Source of the DNA: a virus
Length of the DNA: 21,426 nucleotides
IMG/VR virus record: IMGVR_UViG_3300022602_000219
Span: 17,678-39,103 of that record
Strand: one strand, 5' to 3'
The position numbers and the translations under genes are program-made. Positions within the stretch are counted from its first letter, which is position 1. Every line of letters begins with the position of its first letter. This document shows positions 12,974 to 18,148 of the stretch, piece by piece. The notes under the pieces are model-generated. The model worked only from the letters and a program-made list of their open reading frames with translations, had not been told where the DNA came from and did not search any database.

Positions 12974-13132
12974 TTAGAGCCTATCCGAAATGTTTATCAC
13001 GTTGTAATGGTCACGATTTCCCGGACGTTTAGCAGCATATTCAGCCGCTTCCTCATAGGTTTCAAATGAATCCATAAAGTTATCAGCCAAGGGATAATAT
13101 TGGTCATATCCCAATACCCAATAGATTTTCAT
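12974..13132 (-). CDS. Small hypothetical protein (52 aa)
   Basis: This 52-residue protein begins MKIYWVLGYDQYYPLADNFM, followed by DSFETYEEAAEYAAKRPG and a final strand HYNVINISDRL. The pattern (strand, SFETYEEAAEYA helix, strand ending V.ISDRL) is typical of small phage proteins with a ferredoxin-like half-fold. I use the ATG at 13132 with AGGAAAG at 8 nt, not the upstream in-frame start, which reads through the previous gene. No named family. Confidence 0.75.
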   Translation of the reverse strand: MKIYWVLGYDQYYPLADNFMDSFETYEEAAEYAAKRPGNRDHYNVINISDRL

Positions 13133-13145
13133 AACTACTTTCCTA

Positions 13146-13397
13146 TTAATGACGCCAGGAGGCTTCCCAAGGACTCTTTGTAGTCTTAAGAATATTATCA
13201 CCAGTAACCCAGGTATATTCAGGACCATCCGTAGGAACAGCCCAATTACCGGGAGAAACCATCAGCCATTCACCAGAGTCTTCGACTAGATCGAAATGAT
13301 TAACAGCCTGATACATTGCATCACTAGCAGTTAGAGCAACAATCTTAGTCTTTTTCTTGTTCACATTAAATGAGAACAGCGTTTCATTTTCATTCAT
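13146..13397 (-). CDS. Hypothetical protein (83 aa)
   Basis: This 83-residue protein begins MNENETLFSFNVNKKKTKIV, then ALTASDAMYQAVNHFDL and a Trp-rich second half (GEWLMVSP, GNWAVPTDGPEYTWVTG, PWEASWRH). The ATG at 13397 overlaps the upstream stop (ATGA). A GTG 15 bases further up is in frame but lies inside the previous gene. Translational coupling in the operon 13766-12974 is likely. No family recognised. Confidence 0.75.
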   Translation of the reverse strand: MNENETLFSFNVNKKKTKIVALTASDAMYQAVNHFDLVEDSGEWLMVSPGNWAVPTDGPEYTWVTGDNILKTTKSPWEASWRH

Positions 13398-13588
13398 TCT
13401 GCATTGTCCCACATTTCAGGAGTGTGAGGATAGATAGACTTCCATCCACCCTTGACCCATTTCTTACCAAATTCCTTAGCTTCCTTGCGCTTATAGAAGT
13501 TCATACCATCAACTTCCTTATCGTCAAGGAAAAGAGCCGCATAAAATTCACCATCGTCATCATAGACGCCGTAATCACGATTAGACAT
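13394..13588 (-). CDS. Hypothetical protein (64 aa)
   Basis: This 64-residue protein begins MSNRDYGVYDDDGEFYAALF, has LDDKEVDGMNFYKRKEAKEF (about 21-40) and a basic KKWVKGGWKSIYP segment. The start could be 13588 or the ATG at 13597 (MKQMSN); I use 13588, which overlaps the upstream stop by 8 nt. It overlaps the next gene by ATGA. A small phage alpha/beta protein without a known role. Confidence 0.72.
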   Translation of the reverse strand: MSNRDYGVYDDDGEFYAALFLDDKEVDGMNFYKRKEAKEFGKKWVKGGWKSIYPHTPEMWDNAE

Positions 13589-13766
13589 TTGCTTCATCTT
13601 CAATCTCGATTTCATCAATAGAGGTTTCACTGTTATAGTCTTCACAAAAAGCTTGGTCAAAAGTAGAAGACAGTTCCCATTCTTGGTTTACTTCATCCCA
13701 ACTTGCCCAGGCATCGACCAAAACATCTTTTGATCCACATTCTGAACAACACATCTGAAGTTTCAT
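13581..13766 (-). CDS. Zinc-ribbon-like phage protein with a lost ligand (61 aa)
   Basis: This 61-residue protein begins MKLQMCCSECGSKDVLVDAW and has the C-x2-C-G-S...V..DAWA.WD...W.L...F...C pattern of a common small phage zinc-ribbon family. The first knuckle (C7, C10, or C6) is intact. In the second, C41 is followed by E-D-Y44, where relatives as I recall have a second Cys, so the site is either three-Cys or broken. The tail is acidic (SIDEIEIEDEANV). The start at 13766 has AAGGGACT at 5 nt and follows the promoter 13810-13838. Confidence 0.75.
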   Translation of the reverse strand: MKLQMCCSECGSKDVLVDAWASWDEVNQEWELSSTFDQAFCEDYNSETSIDEIEIEDEANV

Positions 13767-13809
13767 CTTAGTCCCTTGTTTGGAGGCAAACCGTTTCGCC
13801 TATGACCCT

Positions 13810-13838
13810 AAGCTAACAGAGGCTAAATCGACCGTCAA
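13810..13838 (-). promoter_or_regulatory. Sigma70-like promoter for the 13766-12974 operon
   Basis: TTGACG (13833-13838), 17 nt, TAGCTT (13810-13815), then AGGGTCATAGGCGAAAC, a looser form of the shared start-region box. It directly follows the terminator at 13850-13877. Confidence 0.55.
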
Positions 13839-13839
13839 C

Positions 13840-13877
13840 AAAAAAATGAGGGGATATGGAATTTTTCCCATATCCCC
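13840..13877 (-). terminator. Intrinsic terminator of the SPFH operon
   Basis: A 10-bp stem GGGGATATGG (13868-13877 with 13850-13859) has an 8-nt loop and is followed on the minus strand by TCA and seven T. It starts 12 nt after the stop of the acidic micro-gene. Confidence 0.87.
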
Positions 13878-13889
13878 TTTGGTTAAAGG

Positions 13890-14003
13890 TTAGTAGTCGA
13901 AATCCCCAAAGTCTTCCGGGTAATCCTCTTGCATGTCATAGTCATAATCATCATAGTCGTCATAATCAGCATCAACATCATAGTCATAATCATCAAATTC
14001 CAT
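13890..14003 (-). CDS. Extremely acidic Asp/Tyr-rich microprotein (37 aa)
   Basis: A 38-codon frame encodes MEFDDYDYDVDADYDDYDDY and DYDMQEDYPEDFGDFDY. It has 16 Asp, 3 Glu, 8 Tyr and 3 Phe in 37 residues and no Lys, Arg or His. The ATG at 14003 has AAGG 6 nt upstream, which is a near-ideal ribosome site, and the gene ends 12 nt before a strong terminator. The alternation of acid and aromatic residues could mimic nucleic acid, bind metal or bind a basic partner. It is the last gene of the SPFH operon. I know no family name. Confidence 0.75.
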   Translation of the reverse strand: MEFDDYDYDVDADYDDYDDYDYDMQEDYPEDFGDFDY

Positions 14004-14006
14004 TTT

Positions 14007-14072
14007 TTACCTTCCGATCTTCTTAGATTTTGTGGGTTTAATAGGTTTACGGTTACTAATACGCTGTTTCAA
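14007..14072 (-). CDS. Possible basic micropeptide or SPFH readthrough extension (21 aa)
   Basis: Between the SPFH stop and the acidic gene, the frame from TTG 14072 encodes a basic peptide MKQRISNRKPIKPTKSKKIG then R, ending 3 nt before the acidic gene's ATG. It is in the same frame as the SPFH gene, so readthrough of that TGA would add 27 residues. The TTG has no ribosome site, so the evidence is only composition (10 Lys/Arg of 21) and position. Confidence 0.25.
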   Translation of the reverse strand: MKQRISNRKPIKPTKSKKIGR

Positions 14073-14090
14073 TGTACTATTTACTATATA

Positions 14091-14921
14091 TCAGTCGGGC
14101 TTTACCATCATCATAGTATTGCTACCAGTCACAGTGGTTGGAAGAACGCCATTCCACTTGGAAATCCACTCTTGTTGCAGCACTTGGGGGTTAGCGTGCA
14201 GTGCTTCACCCTTGATACGAGTAGCATCAGCTTCACCACGAGCCTTAGCAACAGCAGCATCAGCACGATTCTTTTCAACTTGTACTTGGCGCTCAGCAAC
14301 TTGTGCTTCCTGGTCAGCCTTGGTCTTGTTCTCAATTGCTTGAGTTACAGCAGCAGGGAAACGAATAGACCCGATCCACTGTAGATCAGAGATTTCAATA
14401 CCAGAACCAGCAAAGTGTTGTTGAACGTCCTTCAGAGCATTAGTAATGACTTGTTGACGAGCAGCAGTATAAAGTTGATCTGAAGTCAGCTTGGAAGCTT
14501 CCAGAGCAATAGAAGTACGAACATATGCACGCACAGGACCATCACGCAGAGCATCAAAGTCAAGCTTATACTTGGTATAGATTTCTGCAACCTTGGAAGG
14601 ATCGACGTGCATAGTAACAGATACATCAGCAGTCAGAGGCAGACCAGTAGAGTCATTGAAAGCAAACTCTTCATTTGCGTTCTTGTTATCACCATCCCCA
14701 GGCTTAGTCCACTGATAAGTACGAGTGATAGCAGGGTATTCGATGATATACTCATTAGGACCAGTAAAGTGATACCCAACAGCAAGCGGTTGTGGTTGAA
14801 CACCAGCACCTTCACCAACAGTCTTAACTAGAAAGCCAACATTACCTACTTGTACATTAGGACCACAAGCAGTAAGCAGCATAGCAGCAGAGACAGACAG
14901 AATTACATTACGAAGTTGCAT
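14091..14921 (-). CDS. SPFH/band-7 (prohibitin-like) lipoprotein
   Basis: This 276-residue protein has a lipoprotein signal (residues 1-18) with lipobox L-T-A-C19 and Gly at +2, which predicts outer-membrane sorting. An SPFH core follows: VGFLVKTVGEG (28-38), a beta-rich middle (SVTMHVDPSKVAEIY), RAYVRTSIALEASKLTSDQL and GIEISDLQW. The C-terminal part (about 195-240) is an Ala/Glu/Lys coiled coil, QAIENKTKADQEAQVAERQV onward. Bacterial SPFH proteins such as HflK/HflC form ring cages on membranes and guard proteases. This one would stand in the periplasm on a lipid anchor. AAGGATC lies 11 nt before the ATG. Its neighbour upstream is a two-TM protein 3 nt away. Confidence 0.87.
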   Translation of the reverse strand: MQLRNVILSVSAAMLLTACGPNVQVGNVGFLVKTVGEGAGVQPQPLAVGYHFTGPNEYIIEYPAITRTYQWTKPGDGDNKNANEEFAFNDSTGLPLTADVSVTMHVDPSKVAEIYTKYKLDFDALRDGPVRAYVRTSIALEASKLTSDQLYTAARQQVITNALKDVQQHFAGSGIEISDLQWIGSIRFPAAVTQAIENKTKADQEAQVAERQVQVEKNRADAAVAKARGEADATRIKGEALHANPQVLQQEWISKWNGVLPTTVTGSNTMMMVKPD

Positions 14922-14924
14922 GTA

Positions 14925-15149
14925 TTATTGATCCTTCTTAGAAGTAAAGTCGTTGAAAAAGATAGAGCCGAGGTAGAACAGACCAACGATAGTTCCACCG
15001 ACAAGCAGAGGAATAGCGAGGACCACTAGATCAGACGGCATACCCAGAGTAAAGGGAATAGCCACACGAAACATAAAATAAGCAATAGTGATAAGGATCG
15101 TAATATAACATACGGCCTTAATAATTAGTCCAGTTTCTTTATTCACCAT
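14925..15149 (-). CDS. Two-TM membrane protein in the SPFH operon (74 aa)
   Basis: This 74-residue protein begins MVNKETGLIIKAVCYITILI. It has two hydrophobic helices (about 9-32 and 40-62) and a polar C-terminus FNDFTSKKDQ. The start ATG at 15149 has GAAGGA 4 nt upstream and overlaps the upstream gene by 11 nt. It ends 3 nt before the SPFH lipoprotein gene, so the two are cotranslated in tight stoichiometry and are likely partners. A holin is possible from topology alone, but the context argues for a membrane partner of the SPFH protein. Confidence 0.78.
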   Translation of the reverse strand: MVNKETGLIIKAVCYITILITIAYFMFRVAIPFTLGMPSDLVVLAIPLLVGGTIVGLFYLGSIFFNDFTSKKDQ

Positions 15150-15357
15150 AAAATCCTTCAATAGGCCATACACGATTGATGGCGCGTTCATATGAGTATT
15201 TGATATTTTTTTCAGCTTTAGTATTCATATATTCACAATAAGCCTTAGCTTGATGTTCATGAAACATGACTGAATTTAGAGTACAATCACCATTATTATA
15301 GTCACTAACATATACAACATATGAGTATGAAGTATGATCGTTAATGTTTGTAGACAT
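15139..15357 (-). CDS. Hypothetical protein (72 aa)
   Basis: This 72-residue protein begins MSTNINDHTSYSYVVYVSDY, has a strand-helix pattern with MFHEHQAKAYCEYMNTKAEK (about 31-50) and ends IEGFYGE. It looks like a small soluble alpha/beta phage protein. The ATG at 15357 overlaps the upstream stop by one base (TGATG), with AGGAG 7 nt before. It overlaps the two-TM gene by 11 nt. No family recognised. Confidence 0.75.
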   Translation of the reverse strand: MSTNINDHTSYSYVVYVSDYNNGDCTLNSVMFHEHQAKAYCEYMNTKAEKNIKYSYERAINRVWPIEGFYGE

Positions 15358-15542
15358 CACATTACTCCTGAATCATCAAAAGAGAATAGTTGGGGAGCAT
15401 CAAAGACTGTACCGCGAGCAAAGACTACAGCATTGCCAGAGACTACAGCATCGCCAAAGACATTAGCATTGTCAGAGACATTAGCATGGCCAGAGACATA
15501 AGCATTGCCATAGACATTCATAGGGTTTTCGATAAAAGCCAT
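15357..15542 (-). CDS. Short hexapeptide-repeat protein, third paralogue (61 aa)
   Basis: This 61-residue protein starts MAFIENPMNVYGNAYVSGHA and holds about six hexapeptide coils (10-46), the last ones degenerate (FARGTVFDAPQL). It lacks the ISSNDDWFS domain of the two paralogues at 8558-8881 and 9076-9561, so it may be a truncated copy or a cap-like version. The ATG at 15542 matches the paralogue start (MAxIEN) and has AAGGAAAC upstream. It is the first gene after the promoter at 15575-15602 and opens the SPFH operon. Confidence 0.75.
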   Translation of the reverse strand: MAFIENPMNVYGNAYVSGHANVSDNANVFGDAVVSGNAVVFARGTVFDAPQLFSFDDSGVM

Positions 15543-15574
15543 GTTCGTTTCCTTGTTTCCGATTTTGTAAGACC

Positions 15575-15602
15575 ATTTTATCAGGCCTCGAATTAATGTC
15601 AA
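15575..15602 (-). promoter_or_regulatory. Sigma70-like promoter of the SPFH operon
   Basis: TTGACA (15597-15602), 16 nt, TAAAAT (15575-15580). The -35 overlaps the stop codon of the upstream 43-residue gene. The start region includes ATCGGAAAC, similar to the shared box. Confidence 0.65.
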
Positions 15603-15730
15603 TCTGCGGTTTCGACCTCGATCTCGTACTCGGTCAGACCAAGGTAGTCGATGTCGGCCAAAAGGCTGGCAAACTCGGCATAGAATTGGCGAAGGCCTTC
15701 AGCCGTGGTTAGGACGTAATTGGTGGTCAT
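15599..15730 (-). CDS. GC-rich small hypothetical protein (43 aa)
   Basis: A 44-codon frame encodes MTTNYVLTTAEGLRQFYAEF followed by ASLLADIDYLGLTEYEIEVE and TAD. It is an acidic helical protein. The ATG at 15730 has GGAG 6 nt upstream and a promoter just above (15756-15783), so it is probably real. Its third codon positions are rich in C and G (GCC, GAG, GAC, ATC), unlike the AT-rich neighbours, which suggests a recent arrival. No family recognised. Confidence 0.7.
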   Translation of the reverse strand: MTTNYVLTTAEGLRQFYAEFASLLADIDYLGLTEYEIEVETAD

Positions 15731-15755
15731 TTCGTTCTCCATAATGCGTAAAATC

Positions 15756-15783
15756 ATCATATACGATCAAAAAATGGTGTCAA
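15756..15783 (-). promoter_or_regulatory. Sigma70-like promoter for the 15599-15730 gene
   Basis: TTGACA (15778-15783), 16 nt, TATGAT (15756-15761), with the GTTGACACC flank. Seven T precede it and may be the tail of a terminator for the long operon. Confidence 0.62.
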
Positions 15784-15929
15784 CAAAAAAAGCTTGTGGC
15801 AGGTGGGGTATCTGGAGCCGGCTCTTGCCCGGCTCTTGCCCATCCTCCTTTTAACGGTAGATCAATCCGTTTTCCATCGAGACTCTGGCCAGAGCATCAC
15901 GACAGAACTTTCCTTACCACAAATAACAA
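15784..15929 (-). other. GC-rich gap with direct repeat, hairpin and a possible gene remnant
   Basis: CCGGCTCTTGC occurs twice in tandem (15816-15838 region), giving a GAGCCGG/CCGGCTC hairpin on the minus strand. Seven T follow some 20 nt later (15784-15790), so this may be the end of the long operon. Further up, the frame 15851-15913 reads FCRDALARVSMENGLIYR before a stop. It has no start codon other than the internal ATG at 15877, and may be the leftover of a small gene. Confidence 0.4.
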
Positions 15930-16184
15930 TTATTTAACAGCCTTTACGGCATCATGAAAATTTCCATCATAAAATTTCTTAAAATGTATATCACCATCAC
16001 AGATGTCTGAGCAATCGATTCCACGCCCATCATCTTTTGACATATCCATCAAAGTACATACTGCATCATAGATATCATCAACATACTTTCTAGGAGACTC
16101 TGTGGGACTACCAGAAATATTACGCAGTACGACATATAGAGTAGCAACTTCTTCTTTAGTTAGTTCGAGAATATAATGTTCCAT
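15930..16184 (-). CDS. Hypothetical protein (84 aa)
   Basis: This 84-residue protein begins MEHYILELTKEEVATLYVVL and has a helix-rich N-terminal half with RNISGSPTESPRKYVDDIYD (about 21-40). The C-terminal segment has C-S-D-I-C and FHDAVKAVK. The LTKEEVA.L..VL...GSP..S.R...D.IY..L pattern is seen in small phage proteins. I take the ATG at 16184, one base after the upstream stop, over the ATG at 16211 inside that gene. It is the last gene of the long operon. Confidence 0.75.
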   Translation of the reverse strand: MEHYILELTKEEVATLYVVLRNISGSPTESPRKYVDDIYDAVCTLMDMSKDDGRGIDCSDICDGDIHFKKFYDGNFHDAVKAVK

Positions 16185-16185
16185 A

Positions 16186-16377
16186 TTATGAATCCAAGTA
16201 AACGACGCCATTGGGATATACGGCAGAAAGATGCATGTAATTAGCTAATTCTTCTACAGTATGGTATATGATATCATCGATCTTATTATACGTCCCATCA
16301 GTTAGATCATCAATCACCACAACGTCCATATCAGGAGGAAGCTTAGATAGAGCTTCAATCAGTTCAGATACCTTCAT
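16186..16377 (-). CDS. Conserved phage protein, LPPDxxVVV family (63 aa)
   Basis: This 63-residue protein begins MKVSELIEALSKLPPDMDVV and ends HLSAVYPNGVVYLDS. The KVSELIE.L..LPPDM.VV.... opening marks a very common small phage and bacterial family of unknown function, normally of similar length. The start overlaps the upstream stop by one base (TAATG), with AAGGAAAT before it. The next gene starts one base after its stop. Confidence 0.83.
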   Translation of the reverse strand: MKVSELIEALSKLPPDMDVVVIDDLTDGTYNKIDDIIYHTVEELANYMHLSAVYPNGVVYLDS

Positions 16378-16574
16378 TACATTTCCTTTGCAGCTTCACG
16401 GAGTTCATCTTCCGTGAGAGGAACCCACCCTACCACCTTACCGGTTTCGTTGTCAATATCAATTACGATATAATCGCCACCCCCGATAGCCGCGATATAA
16501 GGGACATATCCATCAGCATCAATACATTCCACTAGATCACCAGGACCAATGTCAGTCAATGTAAAATCTCCCAT
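16377..16574 (-). CDS. Small beta-rich (SH3-like) phage protein (65 aa)
   Basis: This protein has GPGDLVECIDADGYVPYI (about 10-27), YIVIDIDNETGKVVGWVPLT (about 35-54) and a short C-terminal helix. The GDLVECID...Y.V..I..E...V...PL pattern is that of small SH3-like phage proteins without a known role. The start is uncertain: the ATG at 16574 overlaps the upstream gene by 23 nt, while a TTG at 16559 has GGGAG 8 nt upstream and overlaps by 8 nt. Confidence 0.75.
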   Translation of the reverse strand: MGDFTLTDIGPGDLVECIDADGYVPYIAAIGGGDYIVIDIDNETGKVVGWVPLTEDELREAAKEM

Positions 16575-17130
16575 CCACCGGAATACCCTTTAGGGTCTTA
16601 TCAACAATATCGCTAACATAGAATTGTACGGCTCGATTGTCAAGCACATAATTCTTCTTTGTGTATTTTACGATACGCTTAAAGGTAGCCATAGGAAAAT
16701 CCACCTTATGCAGGGTAATTCGCTTCCTACGCATATCTCGAATAGCGTTTCGGTCAGTGTAGATCATATCAGCCCAAAATGCAATGCGGCAGGCATTAAT
16801 ATCAAAGGTGTCGATCAGATTTTCGGGAGAAGGATAGAAATTTTCGGTGATAAGCTGAACCTTAAGATCACCGCGCTTATAGGAAGTAAGCTTGCCTTCA
16901 GGACACTTGAAAATGACTTCAAATCCAATGTCTTCAAGGTCAAGACCAACTTCATGAGAAACCAATCCATTAGGAAAGAAAACATCATAATCCATAATGG
17001 TTTCGTCCTTACCGAAGATACCCCGAAGAGCACCCCCAGCCAGATAGACATCACGCTTACGAATGATACTCATAACGTCGGTATCAAGAATCAGACGGTC
17101 GGCAACTCGTTTAAATGGAACGGTAATCAT
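16552..17130 (-). CDS. Nucleotidyltransferase-fold protein (192 aa)
   Basis: This 192-residue protein has the pol-beta-type nucleotidyltransferase head: VYLAGGALRGIFG (28-40, with G32, G33, R36) and MDYDVFF (46-52), where D47 and D49 are the metal-binding pair, as in poly(A) polymerases and CCA-adding enzymes. The later part (ITENFYPSPENLIDTFDINACRIAF...) fits the same phage family, and has FDI as candidate third acid. It is much shorter than cellular CCA enzymes and lacks their RNA-binding body, so the substrate is open: RNA 3' ends, nucleotides or a protein. The ATG at 17130 overlaps the upstream stop (ATGA), with GGAG 5 nt before. Confidence 0.8.
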   Translation of the reverse strand: MITVPFKRVADRLILDTDVMSIIRKRDVYLAGGALRGIFGKDETIMDYDVFFPNGLVSHEVGLDLEDIGFEVIFKCPEGKLTSYKRGDLKVQLITENFYPSPENLIDTFDINACRIAFWADMIYTDRNAIRDMRRKRITLHKVDFPMATFKRIVKYTKKNYVLDNRAVQFYVSDIVDKTLKGIPVDGRFYID

Positions 17131-17873
17131 TTTATCTCCAAAAGATTTTCCACGAAACAATAGTCTCGGTAGTGGTTTGTTTTAGTATCGACTCTATAAC
17201 CCACCACAGGATCGTTTGTCAACACCCATCGTTCAAAATCATATCGACTTTCTAACAATTTAGGTTTTGGTAGATTAACCAAGTATTCGGTGGTTGTCCA
17301 GTAAAAATTACCAGAGACTAAATTGTTAGTTTTCATATCATTTAAGTATTTAATTTTGACCGGGTTAGCATCCTGAACACCAACAAGGTCAAACTTTTCT
17401 AGGTCTTTTAGACATTCTCTCCATTCAGTGATTAGAAAGTGATTGAGGACTTCGAACCAATTTTTTACAGCAAGACCGCCAAGATTAATACTATGAGAAC
17501 CTTTGCTGTGAATGTAAAGAACAGAACCATTGTGAACTTTTGAATATTCCCACATTTTTTCTAGGGTTGGTCCCTCAAATAGATTAAATTCTTGAGTAGA
17601 CCGCACACTAAGAATGATAATCCAAGGATATCTGTTATTGATATACTCTACTACTTTTTGAGCAAAGTTGAATTTATTAGAACTCCTGTCTGCATGAAAT
17701 TCCATATTGTGCATACTACCATAATGAGTTGGCATAGTAATACACATATAGACCTTGGCATTATCCTTAAGTCCACTCTCTATCATAAGACGAGCCTGTT
17801 CATCTAGCCAATATGACCACATAACAATAGACCCATCAGGAATAAAGTAGTGATAGAATACTGCATTATTCAT
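17127..17873 (-). CDS. Glycosyltransferase-like protein (248 aa)
   Basis: This 248-residue protein resembles a group of GT-A-like proteins in large viruses and bacteria. Features seen: YHYFIPDGS (7-15), DEQARLMIESGL (24-35), VLYIHSKG (118-125), WFEVLNHFLITEWRECLKDL (139-158), FDLVGV (161-166) and SGNFYWTTTEYLVNLPKP (187-204), then R210...FERWV. The [HS]KG and SGNF[YW]W blocks are the conserved core as I remember it. No classical DxD is evident, so activity is uncertain. A role in modifying phage DNA, capsid or host sugars is possible. It is AT-richer than its neighbours. The start at 17873 has no good ribosome site and probably depends on coupling. Confidence 0.68.
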   Translation of the reverse strand: MNNAVFYHYFIPDGSIVMWSYWLDEQARLMIESGLKDNAKVYMCITMPTHYGSMHNMEFHADRSSNKFNFAQKVVEYINNRYPWIIILSVRSTQEFNLFEGPTLEKMWEYSKVHNGSVLYIHSKGSHSINLGGLAVKNWFEVLNHFLITEWRECLKDLEKFDLVGVQDANPVKIKYLNDMKTNNLVSGNFYWTTTEYLVNLPKPKLLESRYDFERWVLTNDPVVGYRVDTKTNHYRDYCFVENLLEIK

Positions 17874-17875
17874 GA

Positions 17876-18148
17876 TTAATAGTTAACCTTTGGATCATTG
17901 CCACGCAAAAATTCTCTGGCATCAAGCCAATTCTTTTTTACTCGGTCAATAGAACACCATTGATGAATATAAGGCCAAGACTCTTCTGTAGTAATTAGAA
18001 GATGTTTTGTTAACTCGGCATTTCTGGCTTTAAGTTCTTCAAGTTCATCAGCAGCACCCCGCATTAGACGAGCAGCATTGAACCACCCGTCCTCTTCTAC
18101 GTTCTCTGCTTGTACTCTAAGACGAGCAGATAAATCCTTATAACTCAT
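17876..18148 (-). CDS. Small helical phage protein (90 aa)
   Basis: This 90-residue protein begins MSYKDLSARLRVQAENVEED and has GWFNAARLMRGAADELEELK (about 21-40), a coiled-coil-like helix, then a separate tail ESWPYIHQWCSIDRVKKNWL. The LS.RLR.QA......W..A..LM..AA.E...L. pattern is common in phage genomes, function unknown. I take the ATG at 18148; it overlaps the upstream gene by 11 nt, with AGGAAC 9 nt before. Confidence 0.78.
   Translation of the reverse strand: MSYKDLSARLRVQAENVEEDGWFNAARLMRGAADELEELKARNAELTKHLLITTEESWPYIHQWCSIDRVKKNWLDAREFLRGNDPKVNY

Noticed and set aside
13929-14384. Plus-strand 151-codon frame beginning with Ile/Val runs
   Set aside because: It is the antisense of the GAT/TAT-rich acidic microgene and of the SPFH gene.
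14925-15149. Holin call for the two-TM protein
   Set aside because: Topology alone is compatible, but there is no endolysin or spanin gene nearby and the gene is coupled to the SPFH lipoprotein.
15851-15913. Calling FCRDALARVSMENGLIYR a complete gene
   Set aside because: The frame has no start codon with a ribosome site; only an 8-residue product from the internal ATG is possible, so it is noted as a possible remnant only.
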